A stretch of DNA of 64,000 bases from contig JARCOQ010000002.1 in NCBI GenBank assembly GCA_029207755.1, positions 39,814,244-39,878,243 on the forward strand, given 5' to 3'. Under the pieces are notes generated by a model. The model made no database searches and had not been told where the DNA came from. It saw only the letters and a program-made list of their open reading frames with translations. This DNA comes from Chamaea fasciata (Eukaryota > Chordata > Aves > Passeriformes > Sylviidae). Numbering within the stretch: position 1 is the stretch's first letter; each line of letters starts with the position of its first letter. Positions 50,198 to 63,633 of the stretch are shown piece by piece. Made by a program: the position numbers and the translations under genes.

Positions 50198-50952
50198 ACA
50201 AAAGCAAATGCAGGGTTCTGCACTTGAAGAAGAATAACCCCAGGCACCAGGCTGGGATCTGACCTGCTGGAAAGCAGCTCTGCAGAGAAGGACCTGGGGG
50301 TCCTGGTGGACAGCAAGCTGTCCATAAGCCAGCAGTGCCCGCATGGCCATGAAGGCCAGAGGGATCCTGGGGTGCATTAGGAAGAGCAGTGCCAGCAGGT
50401 CAGGGAAGGTGATCCTGCTCCTCTTCTCTGCCCTGTCCTGGTGAGGCACATCTGGAGTGCTGTGTCCAGGTCTGGGCTCCTCAGCACATGGAGCTCCTGG
50501 AGCAGGTCCAGTGGCCAGTGAAAAAGATGATGAGGGGTTTGGAGCATCTCCCTTACTAGGACAGGCTGAGGGAGCTGGGGCTGTTCAGCCTCAAGAAGAG
50601 ACACTTGAGAAGGGACTTCATCAATGTATACAAGTATCTGAAGGGAGAGTGCCAAGAGGATGGATCAGACTCTTCTCAGAGGTACCAAGCAATAGGGCAA
50701 GAGGGAATGGGTAGAAACTGATGCATAGGAGTTCCACCTGAACAAGGGGAAGAACTTCTGTACTCTGCAGGTGACTGAGCCCTAGAAGAGTTCGACCAGA
50801 GAGGTCGAGTCTCCCTCACTGGAGGTAATCAGTAATCATCTGGACACAGTCCTGTGCCCTGTGCTCTAGGATGGCCCTGCTTGAGCGAGCAGGTTGGAGC
50901 AGATGACCCACTGTGGTTCCTTCCAACTTGACTCCTTCTGTTATTCTGTGAA
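50198..50952 (+). mobile_element. CR1 LINE, longest copy in the window
   Basis: About 755 bp in sense orientation from GCAGGGTTCTGCACTTG, through GACCTGGGGGTCCTGGTGGA and CTGGGCTCCTCAGCACATGG, to the tail CTTCTGTTATTCTGTGA. 5'-truncated, with no intact ORF. Confidence 0.94.
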
Positions 50953-53900
50953 AAATGTAACTGTGTGGTGAAGAATAGATGCAATGTATGAGGATTATCT
51001 GTGAAGGTGTCCGTGTGTTTGGCAATTCTGCATAGAAATGCTAAAATGCAACGGAAGGTGCCCTGTGATGTTAAAATTAAGCAAAGACTGAGGCAGAAGT
51101 CTTTGACCTTTTGAATGGTTCAGTTCTATACAGAAGCTGTATAACAGTAAGATCTGCTCGAAGTATTGCCAATGGTTTGTGAATCAGCCAGGCATTAAAG
51201 AACTTAAATATTAGACTCTGAATTTTGCATCAGATATTTGAATGCTATCAATCGGCACAGCTAAATGAGATCCACTAGCTTAAAACCTGTCAAGGGACCA
51301 AGATTCTTTAATTCTCCCAGTCCAAAAGCTCCCTTAAAGTGTGTTACTGGAGGGTAAAAAATACCAGGTCATTGTCTCCTAGGAAGCCTAGAGAACTGTC
51401 GCAATTTTTGGGTCTGGATCCTTTTTTAAATAGTAAACTGTTGTCAAAGAGTCAGACAAAACCAGTACTTCACATCTGGCTGACTGAAAAGGGATAACTT
51501 GTACCAAATTTTTGGGAAAGGAAGCATGACTGACTCAAGAGCAGAAAACCATTGTCAATAAACCCCAAACTGGAGATTTTTTCATGAAAACATTGTACAT
51601 AAACCTCATCAGATTTCATTTTATTCCTCATTTTTGAATAAAAAAAGAGATAGCTTTAAGCCACAAGCCTGCTAGGCATTGATTTGGATGTGGAACATTA
51701 AACAGCAGGAAGTGAAGGGAAGATACACCCCTGCAGGATCATGATTGCTCCATTTCTTAAATGAATCAGTGAAAATTAAATTTCATCACTGAAATTTAAC
51801 ATTACTAAATGCCATTTATAAATTAAATCAATAGTGAAACTTGTCCAGAATATGAAAAATAAGATGTCACCACTTTAATTAAATGAGGTCTTCTATAAGG
51901 TGTGAAGGCTGTCTAAACTAAACTGGAATAAATCCTGGGCTGATTTGCCACAGAGTAAAACCTTCAAGTTACACAACCTATTTTCATGTTCATCCGAAAT
52001 GACAATTTGCAGATGACTCCCATAACTAGACATGGAAAGACGTAAGAGACATGGTTCTCTGTGCTTTATGCTAACTCCAAAGAAGCAATTTTATTCGTGT
52101 CAGTAAAGGGCAAAGACTTTCTCATGCTGATTTTGACAAGCTCTGGCTAAAATATCCCTTTGTCAGATAGTCTTGTTAGCTCTGTTATTACTGGTAATTG
52201 CTGCTGCTGTGTTCATCCCTAGGGGTGTCTGCTACTGATCAGAGGCCCCAGTTCTGTGTTAAGCATTTAACAGAAAAAAAGGTGTCCCTAAAACCTCTCA
52301 CAGAAAATGATATTAAGTTAAAGTCATCTAAACAAAAGACAAATGTTAAGATCATAGTGCAGTTTGTTCTAGAAATAGAGATACGTGTCAGGGAGATGTT
52401 CACTAAATACAACAATAGAGGAAGACCAAGGCCTGCTACAGCTGTTAATCACTCTCCTCTAAAACTAATCTCAAAATAAACTGCCTTAGAAATTCTGGCC
52501 ATAACACATCTTACAGGGATATTGTAGGGTGGAATTTTCTCTTGACTTCTTCTATCCTTCGGCTAAAAAATGATGGCTACATTTTCACTTTGGAGGGCCA
52601 GTGCACACACAGGGAAATCTGAAACAAAACAAAAAAAAATTATACTGTGCTGCTAGCTGTGGAGCTCTTTGCCATGAAATGAAAAAAAAAAAATACTATC
52701 ACTGCTGATGGATCAATGAGGTAGGAGCAAGGTTACCAGAGCAGTGGCAGCTGGTGGCAAGAGGGTTGAAGGTGGTGATACATAGGAAGGAGAAGACCTG
52801 GCAGTAACACCAATGCCATGGTTACATTTTGGGTACTTGTGGGAGTTTCTGCTGCAGAGACAGAAGCCTGGCTTTGTTTTCTCATAAACTATTCATCCTA
52901 TTCCTTTTCATTACTTGTTCCCAACAAATCTCATGTTAAATCAGAACCTCTAGACTTCTACAATATTTCAAACAAGTAGAGTGCCACAAAACTGCTAATG
53001 TTAGCCTAAAAATCCGAACAGAGAGATTAGACAGAAATATGGTCTGAAATAGCATGTAAGTTTGGTTTTTATTGGAATACGATTAATAAATGGATAGGAC
53101 ACTTGTTCTGAGCTGTTGGAAGTCACCAGCAAAAAAAAAAAAAAGTGGAGGAGAATAATAATTTAAATATAAAAATGTTCTTGCATTTTATATAGTTTTA
53201 TAAATTATATATTATACAAATGTGTCTATTATAAATGTTTATATACAATTTAATAGAAATTATATTAATGTATGAAAGTCCCCCAAATTATTACTATGGA
53301 TTTAAGGAATATTCTTAATATCCTGACCCTGCCCAATGATGCCCAAACTGTATCATTCCTGTCAGTGCTGAGAGAAAATTTTCCTCTTTGGCCCAAAGAC
53401 AGAATATACAAGTGATATACATGAAATGAGGTTGTTAAAATCTACCAGCAAAACAGGGACCATTTAAGGTTAAAACTATAACTCAAGCTTTTCTTATTTG
53501 ACTTTGTACCTATTCTTTTATTTGCACATTTATTAAATCAGTAAATGGCATCTTTTCCTTTGTTTTTTTACCTCTAGCTTTTATTGCATGAACATTCTGC
53601 CATGAGTTGTATTTGTTCCATCTCTTTAGTGTGTTTGCTTTCTCAGTTCAATCCTCTTTCTCCAGTTTTTCAAAACACAATGCTTTAGTCCTGATTTTTA
53701 AGTGATGAAAAATGATTGACAGTGTATTTGGGTGAAGTTGCTCTGTCATAAGAGATGGAAAATAAAAAAACATGATGAGAGACTGATGCATTTGATATGA
53801 CAGTTATCAGAAAATATCTGTATTCTAGAAAATGGATGTTGGAATTTCCAGGTTAATGAGTGTTGTTTACAAAATACTTGATTTTTTTCATGTGCCTTGT

Positions 53901-55489
53901 TGTATTCATCCTTTTACGGAGAAATAGAGAAAACGAGTATGACAAAAACCACCATGTCTGATCCTAAAAGGAAATCTGAATGGAGCCACAGCTCTGTGTT
54001 TTAGGCATCATTATGAAATAAAAGCAAAAGCAGTTTTTGAGTAAGCAAATCATAAATACAAATTCAATCTTAAACCAGAAAATTATCCTGACAGATTTAG
54101 ATGCCTCTTGTAGACTGATATATTCATCATGCTGTCTGTTACTAATGCAGGACTTGTCTTCTCAGAAAAGGTTTCTGTCTCTGGTATAAGCCTCAGTCAG
54201 TAAATGTTCCAAAGCATTAGCTGTTGCTCTGAAAGGATATGAAGAATTTTCCATTTCACCAGAACATTAAAAAGTTTCAAATAGAAGAGAATGCACGTAC
54301 CCAAATAAGAACCAGGTCACAGCACTAGAAGTGCTGCCCTGACCCATACAAAAGCAGCTGTCGTTATCTTTTTAAAATGATGACTGATACTAAAGATGTG
54401 ACATAGTGACTCTATAGATATCTACACTGGGCAGGAGGGACCTGAACAGGATTATGAAAAGTAAATTTTCAGGAAAAAATAAAAAATATTAATTAAGTCT
54501 GACTGTTGATTTTTATATGTTTATCACTCTGAGGTGTTTTACAATCAAGAATGTGAGAACTATGAGGACAAGGAACACATAATCAAGATGTAATTTAGCC
54601 TATCTACCAATAAGGAAATGCAACAAAGGAAGGAGACTAAGTTTTTCCTTGTTATTCTTCCAATCTAGTGACGGCTCAGTGTAGACCGTGGTATGACTTT
54701 TGAACTTACAATATTCTGTGACAATTGTGAAGTGACAATAGTTTTATCTTAGACTGAACATGTCATTTTAAAAAGATAAGAAATTAATCTCACTGGAAAT
54801 TGAACTTTCTTGCCAAAGACAGTCATCTCAAAGTTAATCTGAACAAAATCACCCAAACCTTGGTTGGAGGCTGTATGTGCCTTTTGATTTTAAGTGTTTC
54901 ATAGTGTAAAGCCTTTGTTACAGCTTACCCATTAGGAGAGGTGGGAAAGCCACCTGCTGGTTATGGAAATATAACTCATAGACAAGTGATGATGTGACAG
55001 GGGTCACAATACATGTTGAAAAAATAGATGTACTGGAATGGAAATTATTTTTCTTTCTCTTTGAATTATTGTATGAGTGGATTATTCTAAACCTAAAAAA
55101 TCCTATATGTTTTATTTCTCAGAAAAAAAAAAAAAAGAAAAAAAAAAAAAGAAAGAAGAAGGGGAAAAAGCCCTCGTAGCAGGTCTGAAATTTTTAATAG
55201 AACATATTGAGTGTTGAGAGTGTAGACTGAGATCCAGGAAACTACTGATCAAGTTACAGAACCAGGAATATTCAATAAGAAACATCTATTTGTTAAAGTA
55301 AGAAGTAGAAATGTACTCACTCTGTCTGTCCTGAGAAAACTGGAAAACTTTCTAAATATCTTTGATCTCTTCATGTGAAAAGACCCATCACAAGTTTTGT
55401 GCAGTTCCAGTTTACCTGGGCAGAATTAAATATTCGTTTAAAAAAGCAGCAAGATGCTTTGATTAACTAAAACCTAACCCATGGCTACA
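50953..55489. other. Intergenic DNA
   Basis: AT-rich, with A-rich runs near 52682, 53131 and 55122-55150. No gene or named repeat recognised. Confidence 0.55.
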
Positions 55490-55541
55490 CAAAACAAAAC
55501 AAAACAAAACAAAACAAAAAACAGAACAAAACAAAACAAAA
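55490..55541. repeat. (AAAAC)n pentanucleotide repeat
   Basis: About ten AAAAC units with one interruption, lying directly at the 5' edge of the CR1 fragment that follows. Confidence 0.9.
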
Positions 55542-55549
55542 TGCTGTGA

Positions 55550-56095
55550 CTGCCATGGTCTTCCTGGAATATACTGCCCCTGGAGCAAGGAAAGCCAACG
55601 CCACTTTGGGCTGCATGAGAGCGCAGCCAGTGGGTACAGGAAATCAGCCTTCCACTTCCCTTGTATCTCCACTCATGGGATATATCTGGAATGCAGTTCC
55701 CAGTTCTGGCCTCCCCAGTACAAGTAAGACATGGCTGTGCTGGAATGAGACTCATGGAGGCCATCAGTTGTCAAGGAGTCAGAGCACTGGACTTACAAGA
55801 AGAGACTGAGCAAGTCATGGTTGTTCAGCCTGAAAAAGAGAATCCAAGGGGCAAATATTATTGCTGTCTACAATTACCTGATCAGAGGATATTAAGGAGT
55901 TAGACTCGTCTTTGAAGTGCATAGCAATAGGAAGAGATGAACCTGAAAAATTCCAGTTAGAATTTTTATTTTTTAAATACCAGAATATTTTCTCTGAAAG
56001 GCAGTGTGTTCTTCCTTAGAAATGTTCAAAATTCAACTGGACGACTTGAGGGCCTCGGATTAGGCAGCCTCCGAAATTATTCTATGATCCTATTT
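55550..56095 (+). mobile_element. CR1 LINE fragment, old
   Basis: Sense-strand CR1 blocks remain visible: GGGCTGCATGAGAGCGCAGC, CTGGCCTCCCCAGTACAAGT, GTTCAGCCTGAAAAAGAGAA and a tail ending TTATTCTATGATCC. Strongly diverged with deletions. Confidence 0.85.
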
Positions 56096-59000
56096 TTCTG
56101 TAACTGCCTGAACAGGGAACCTACGAGGAGATAGCTATAAGATACATTTGAACAGAGATAAATTAAAGTGTGTTTTTATTTAAAGGGATTATATTGTGTG
56201 AGTATATAGAATATATTTCATTTAATACAATTATTTATGCCAAATATACAGCTATATAATCTAAGATGAGTAGACTGGAATACCCTACAAATGCAATTGC
56301 CGCAGGATCTCTCTTATGGAGAATTTGTTACTCTTTGCTATATAAGATTTGTCTAATGCAATTACACTTCTGTTACTTCAGCTGTCGTGTTTTGTGCCAA
56401 GTCCACATCATAGACCACAGCATCCAAATTATCAGATAGAAGGAAATATATCAGGCTATTGTGAAACATTGATCAGCTGATCAGCCAAGATACACTTTAC
56501 CTGTGGGGCCCAGAATAATCTTCCAGGTTTTTGTGCACTCCAAATACACCCTGAGGTCATGTCAGGATGAAACTGACTGTGTACCATGACTCACCTGTAC
56601 CCTTCTTGCTGGAAGAAACAGCAACAGCAAGGTGGACAGAGAGAGAGCCGCAGTAGGACTCAGAAACCAGGACTAGCCAACATTTCATGGCGGGTTTTGA
56701 TGCAGTGCAAGAAAATAAAGTTATGCGTAGGCTTCCTCGTGATTTTGGGGTTTAAGGACATGGTGAAAAGTCGTAAAATAACTGCAGAAACTTTATTTCA
56801 CTTCGAAGTTTTATCAGGGTGTTTGTGTTAGGTTTAATAATGGGGCAGTGTTCTGATGTAGAAATCTGTTTCTGATATTTTCGTATTAGTGTCTTCTGTT
56901 TCAGCCTCCGTATTTGTCATTGTTAGTCTAGTGCCTCCTCCATTGAGTCTATACTCAATGATCCTCACCTGGACATGTCTACAAACATGCAGTATTTATA
57001 TACACTTGTACATTTGTAAATATGTTAATTTTTTGTTTGCTTTTGTGTCTTTGAAAATAGTCAGTGGCTATGGGTGATTTTGACTACTCCTTTGATTCTC
57101 TCACCCACAAAAAAGTAAGAAATAATGAGTGCTTCTTTTAATTTAAAAAATATCTCCAAGTAAAAAATCAAATCAGAAGTAAATTTTCAATGATATATGT
57201 CATATATTAGGTTTCTAGAAAAAAGCAGTATTCTATTTTCTATCAAGAAATATTGTACAAGAGTAAGGGTGTATCTAATAGAGGAGGGAAGATAGAACTC
57301 AAGATATCAAAGGGAAACATCCATCAAGGCAAAAAGCCTGTTCTTTTTGACATCAGAATGGATGTTGCTCAGTTAAATTCTGCTGGCTGTGTCTAGGTAT
57401 TTGGGTGAACCCAAAAGCTCTGGTCACACTCTCTATTGTTCAGTATCTGTGAGCCAGCTAGATGTTGAAGATCCTTTTTCTGGGAGTTTGAGGCCTACTG
57501 ACAATATTGGAGCTGGTTTCCCTGCCTTTCTGAATAAGAAAAAGATGATGAGCCTTTGACTGGCAAGAGGAGTGGAAAGAAAGTTCACACCTCTTTCCTT
57601 TGCCAGGATGGAAAAGTGCTGGGAAAGTAACAATTAAAATCAAATTAAAATTAAGGGGAGAATTGAGCCACCAAATAAATTAATAAAATTGTGATTGATG
57701 AATCTGGCAGTTTACAGAATTATTTATGACTACAAGTTATCTGCGGTGTTTTTCCCCTTTAGTGTTCTACTACTGTTTTTCTTTTAAAAAGTTACACTGA
57801 CAGTTCTGAGAGATCCACTAAAAAGGTATCTTAAATATTAGATTGAAATATTCGATCAAGAAATAGATGTTTCGGCAATGAACTGAATATTATTGCTAAA
57901 TAATAAGACTCTCTCATGAATAGGTTATCAGGCTTTTAAAGTGATTACTGCCTTTTAAATTTGGTCTGAAAAGTTGCTCACAAAGTGAAGAAATATTATA
58001 TGAATCTTTTCCTTTTCAATGTTAGTATCAGAGAGCTTTATGTGGCTTAACAGGCAGTTTAGTTCTCCTTTCCCTTCTCTTGCCAAAGGAAACAGTTGGA
58101 ATTTTTTCCTCTTTTGTTTCTTTTTTGTACAGCTGAATTGGTTTTGCTGTTGGACACTTTGCTCAGTCAAGTTCTGCATTAGGGAACTGAGCTTCTTTTA
58201 GCTTTCAGCAGCACATGACAGAAGCCACTGAGGAAAAACTGTTTTATTCACAGACTGAGACAGCACATGTAGAAGGTTGGCAGACATATTACAGAACTGA
58301 ATGTGTTTTCTTGTTTATAAAATCTTAAGTTATCTCTAAGGACTTTATTGCTGACAGTAAAAAAAAAATAAGGGAAGTATTAAGTTTTATGCAACTGCTT
58401 CACCTCCGTCGCGTCCATAAAACAGCCCAACTGTCTGGGCCTCAGTACCCAGGTAGCCAAGAAGACTTCTTCTTGCTAGAGATTTGTTCAAAATACACCC
58501 TAAAGTAATGTGTCAAATTCTTCAGTTTTGCAAAATGTGTAATATCAGCACATTATTTTTCAAAATTCCCCACTTACATGTATATCTTGTGCACAGTAAG
58601 ATCTTCCAAAGGCTAGAGATTAAATGGTTTTGCAATCTGCTATTGCCCTTATTTTGTTAGCCTTGAAAAATAACCTGGTTAGAGCTGCAGACAAAAGTCA
58701 TAAAACAAACAAATTAAATTATGCGCACAGTAGAAACAGTGGAACTCATCGGCACAACAAATGTTAGCTATGGCTGGTTTTGCAGTCTGTCTGTGTGTGT
58801 AATTATGAGAGTATGAAAGTGTTTTACATATTGATAAGATAAAATAAGCCTGTCACATCTGCTGGTTTTGAATCTGAGAAAGGTAGACTGGGAGTCATTA
58901 ATACTTTTTGTGGTGAGATTTTTTTTTCCATTTGTGTATCTGACTAAATTAAGAATCTTCTGCTTTCAGCATCTTTTCCATAAGTCTCAGATGACTCATA

Positions 59001-61311
59001 TCCTCTCATCTGATAAGTGTCGTGACCTGGCTGTGGGTCTGTAATTGCACAGGCTCAAATGTTAAAGACACTGCTGTGTGGCAAAGCAAATATATCTGTT
59101 CTTACCCTCATCTCTCATTTGTTATAGAAGTAAGATTCAAGTATGGAAAAGACACAGTCTAAAGACTGATATGGCTTTGCTTTGGTGTTTATTTTTCTTT
59201 ATATTTATTTATATTAGTTATTTAGGGTTGATATTATGCTTTTACTTTTTTTTCATATGTATCATTAGTCTTTGCATATTGTACAGTGCGATGTGAGCAC
59301 AGCTGGAATACTATACAGCCATCCATCCGATCTAAGGACAGGACACTCAGCTCATTTGTTATTTATGGATGTGGGCAGGGAGGGGTGTGACATCAGGCAA
59401 ATGCAATTCTCTGCCTCCAGGAGCAGCCTGGCTCTTCAGGAATACCACCAGTTCCACCCTCATGAAGTCCAAGGTCATAGCACCTCCCAGGACTTGCCTG
59501 GTCCCACACGGGAATTATATAAAGTTTTGGCAATTGGTAGGAAAAGATAGGAGACAAAGAGAGCCAAGGGAGTAGAGCTTAGGGTTTCAGGACATGAGGA
59601 CACCTCTCTCTCCTGGGTGTCAGCAGCATTAACTGGAAAAACTTTGGCCTATCTGCTTCTATGTCTTAATTCTTCAGATCAATGCCAGACCATGTGTGAT
59701 TCCAAAAATTTGTACTGCACTCTAAAAAGAACAGGCTTCATCTAGTGTTCTTCGGTGTAATCAACTTATAAACATTGAAGTCCTGATGTACTCAACAGAA
59801 CTTAATAATAGATGAAACTAACTTTGGTCATCACTGTCTTCTCTTCAATACTATTGCCATGAGTTGGATAGGTAGTGCTGTTTTTATTGCCTCTGCACAA
59901 GTTGTAGTGATACCTCCATATGCTTATATACAATTTGGACACACACACAAAGTATGGATGGTGCCCTTGTTCATTTTCACCAACTAGAAAAATGATATGT
60001 CCTTGTCTTATTCATATATGAAGAAGACATAAATGTTCAGGTACAACTATGTTTATGATTTAGAGCACTTGGTAGGCTATATTTTGTACTTTTGGAGGCT
60101 GGAATTTTCTGGGAAATCTTCATTCACTGAAATATGTGAGGTACTTCTTAGATCAAAAGATGGAGTATTTGTTCAGCTGCTGTGTTTGAGGTGCTGTGTT
60201 CAGAGTTTCTTGATGGCAACTTTGTCTTCCAAAGCCTTTGGATCTGATAACAATAACCGAGAGATTGAATAAGACAGGTAGATAGGAAATAAAGTTATAA
60301 ATATTTGCAAGGTACATATTTGCAAGTAAAAGCAATGCTGACTGCTTTGGAAGAGGGATAGGCAGTATGCATACAATGAAACATTCTGCTTTCTTAATGG
60401 AGCATTACACAGATAGGAATCAAATCACCCATCCCCACTTTCCTATTTTTATACCAGTCAGTCCGGGTCACTTATATTTTCACTCCATTTTGGGATGCAG
60501 AATGACACAAAGCATTCTGACTGCTGTTAGCCAGGTCATGCCTCCATCTCTGAGTCTGCCAAAACATCAGTATCATGACTGGAAAATGTGAAAACGTGAC
60601 TGGATTTTGTAGACAGGAAAATAGGGACTGGAAAGTTTTTTGACATTAATGCTTGTACTTACCGAAGATAGAAAATTCCTAATACAAGCAAGTTAGCTGT
60701 GGTTACTGTAATCCTTTCTTTTTTCTACCTTTTTCTGAGTGGGTGAAATTTTTTTTCCTTTTCTTCTTTGACTTTTACCTGATCTTCTGAGGGGTGCTTT
60801 TTTCCATCCAGACAGTAGCATTTTGCATCAGCATCCAGCAACTCTCCCTGACTGCCTAAACTTCAGTGGAATTTTTCAGGCACTAAAAGCAATTTGCAAA
60901 ACCTCAGGTATTCTGAGCAGGAAATGATAAGGAAAGTATGTGAGAAGAGTGCTTGAGAAAATGGATCATAAATCTCACTGGACTCTGGATTCTCTTAATG
61001 ATAGGGAATATTCTTTTTTGCTTCTTTTTACAACAGAGAGATGAAAAAGAAATACTAGGCACCAAGGTAAAAACTTCAAAGTTTATGTTATTTAATGTTG
61101 GTAGGTATGTTGCTTTCTGCCTCTTCCATGTATCTTTTTTTCAGGTCAGCCCTTGGCATGCACCCTTTTGGGGCTGTGTATGTTCATAAAAATGATTTAT
61201 GCACATTGCTCAAACTTCATTGTTTGCTCCATTTCACAACAGCAACCACATATTATTCTAACTAGTGTTGTAACATAAGCAGATGGTGATAGCATGGATG
61301 CTACTTGCAAA
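56096..61311. other. Intergenic DNA
   Basis: No exon, RNA gene or named transposon recognised. The slightly GC-richer patch at about 59290-59640 gives short open frames with no recognisable protein. Confidence 0.5.
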
Positions 61312-61506
61312 CAAAGAATAATTTGGGTTGAAGGAACCTTAAAGGTCATCCAGTCTAAACCCCCATGCCCTCAGCAAGGATATCTTCAACTAGATCAGAT
61401 TGCTCAGCATCTCATCTAATCCAACCTCTAATATTTCCAGGGATGAGGATCTCTCATCTACCATCTCTCTGAGCAACTTGTTCCAGCATTTCACTACCCT
61501 CATTGA
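61312..61506 (-). mobile_element. CR1 LINE 3' end fragment
   Basis: Inverted CR1 tail region: TTTGGGTTGAAGGAACCTTA, AAGGTCATCCAGTCTAAACC, then CCAGGGATGAGGATCTCTCA. Ends at an A-rich run. Confidence 0.88.
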
Positions 61507-63284
61507 AAAAAAAAAAAAGTAAATAAAAAATAAATTTTAAAAGTCTATCTAGTCCAAACAGACGTAATATTTTATCACGGATATTAAAAGAAGCACCACA
61601 AAAAAGACATCCCTTCTGCTGCTGGCTGGTGGAATGGATGGAACTATTGTACACTCACACACACAGAAGCCATGTGATCCAAGCATGGCCTCACTCCTGG
61701 CACCTGCCAGGAATGGAGGAAAATATTACTCTAAGAAGTCTTTTCCTCCTTTTTGACATCTTTCTTGCCCACAGATCAGTAGTGACAGGAATATTGTAAT
61801 GTATTTAATATAAACCCAGTACTGTCCCCAGTACTCCACTCTCTGATTAGTAGCCTGAATATAAGTTTTGGTTCCTGTTGCTTCTGTACCGTTCCACTTA
61901 GCAGAAGAGTGAGATAAAGCACTGGCCAAGCTGACTTTGTTTCTTTTGTGGGGTTGTTTCTGCACTAACTACATTGATAATGTCAATAGGGCTGTAAGAA
62001 CAGTGTTTGCTAACTAGTTCTGGCTGTGTAACAGGAGGTTATGAATACTGCAGCAATTTCATAAGCTTGTATTTCCTCATTTAGCAACAGAGTGAATATA
62101 GTGCTAACAGTTTAACAGTAACAGGGACACTCCTCACTGAGTTATAGCAGTGTTGAAGAAAACTTGCTTAATTGTCAAAACTGGGCTGAGATTATCTTTG
62201 AATCTTTGAATCAATGACTAGCTCATATATTGATATTTTTGTGACCCAGACATAGACAAGTCAGTTGTGTTTGCTCATTCCAGCCCAAATAAGACTGCTG
62301 GTAGGGGAAATACACATTTTGCGATTACAAGAGTTTGTGGTAAAAAGTATGTTGTGGTAAAAAAATGTGGTTTGTGGTGAAAAATATCTTGAACTGCAAG
62401 ATAATATTAATACTTCAATATCTGTGAAAACTGACAAGATATAGTCTACTTAGGCCTCTAATGATAGTCTTCTTTATGCTTTCGTAGATCAATAGCATCT
62501 ATACACCTACTTTCATTACCTTGACCTTGGCTGTTTATTGAACATATAATAAGAATGTAGCAAAACAGTCTTCAGCTATCAGGGTAGGGAAATATTCTGT
62601 AAATTTAAGCAAAGAAAGCAACACTGAAATTGGTTATCCTAATTTTTATTTTTCATTTATCAAACTAAAAGAGGATCCTAGGAAGAATTCATAATACACT
62701 GATAATTTTTTTGTTGCTGTTTTTAAGTTTTGAGTGTTCTGCATCTACATGGTCATTTTATGCATTTTGCCATGAAGCAGTTGTACATATATGTCATGAA
62801 ACATATCATGTGCCCTCATCAGTTTTGTGAATCAACAACATGAATTAAGCCAAAGGACAAAAGACTTGTATAAAGTCTTTGACTTTATATATACTAAAGA
62901 CTTTGTACAAAGCAAAGAGGATCTTAAAGCAAGTCAATTAAATTTAAGTTATAAGGGTGTCCAAAAAACTGCCAGTTTCTTTTCCTTATTCTTTCTGATT
63001 CATATCCTAGAGTGTTGGTATGATTTATAAGTAAGGGAAAAGAAAAAAAAAAAAAAAAAGAAAATAAAACAAAAAAAGAAAAAAGAACATTCCTTCATTT
63101 TTTGGGGGAAAACATGTAGTCAATGTAAAATAGCTTGTTGTTTAACAAGGCTATTTGAACTGGATAACCAGGCTACTTGAAGTGAACATTTTGAGGTGGA
63201 ACTTCATTGACAGAGTCTGCAGGAAATTTTAGGTAAGCACATATGTGTATTTGTACAAGCAGAAGTACAATGTTCCAGTGGAAG
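61507..63284. other. Intergenic DNA
   Basis: No gene recognised. Contains the inverted repeat at 62866-62910 and an A-rich tract near 63042-63085. Confidence 0.5.
62866..62910. repeat. Imperfect inverted repeat
   Basis: TTGTATAAAGTCTTT and AAAGACTTTGTACAA form 15-bp arms with one G-T type mismatch around a 15-nt AT-rich loop. AAGACTT motifs also recur just outside. Confidence 0.65.
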
Positions 63285-63633
63285 AGAATCACAGAATTAT
63301 TTAGGTTAAATAAGCCCTCCAAGATCATCACCTCCTACTACCACCTTGTCAACTAGACCATAGCACTGTGGACCACATCCAGTTGTTTTTTGAACCAGGG
63401 ATAGTGATTCCACCAGCTTCATGGGCAACCCATTCCAATGCCTGACAAACTTTTCCATGAAAAAATTCTTGCTGTTGCCCAACCTGAACCTCTACTGGCA
63501 CAGCTTGAGGCTGTGGCCTCTCATCCTGTCCCTGGTTGCCTGGGAGAAGAGGCCAACACCCACCTGGCTACATCCTCCCCTCAGGCAGTTGTAGAGACTG
63601 ATGAGGTGTCCCCTGAGCCTCCTTTTTCTCCAC
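63285..63633 (-). mobile_element. CR1 LINE fragment
   Basis: Inverted tail AGAATCACAGAATTATTTAG, then blocks CCTTGTCAACTAGACCATAG, CCCATTCCAATGCCTGACAA and CAGGCAGTTGTAGAGACTGA. The minus strand still reads [18 protein letters not shown]. 5'-truncated. Confidence 0.92.
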
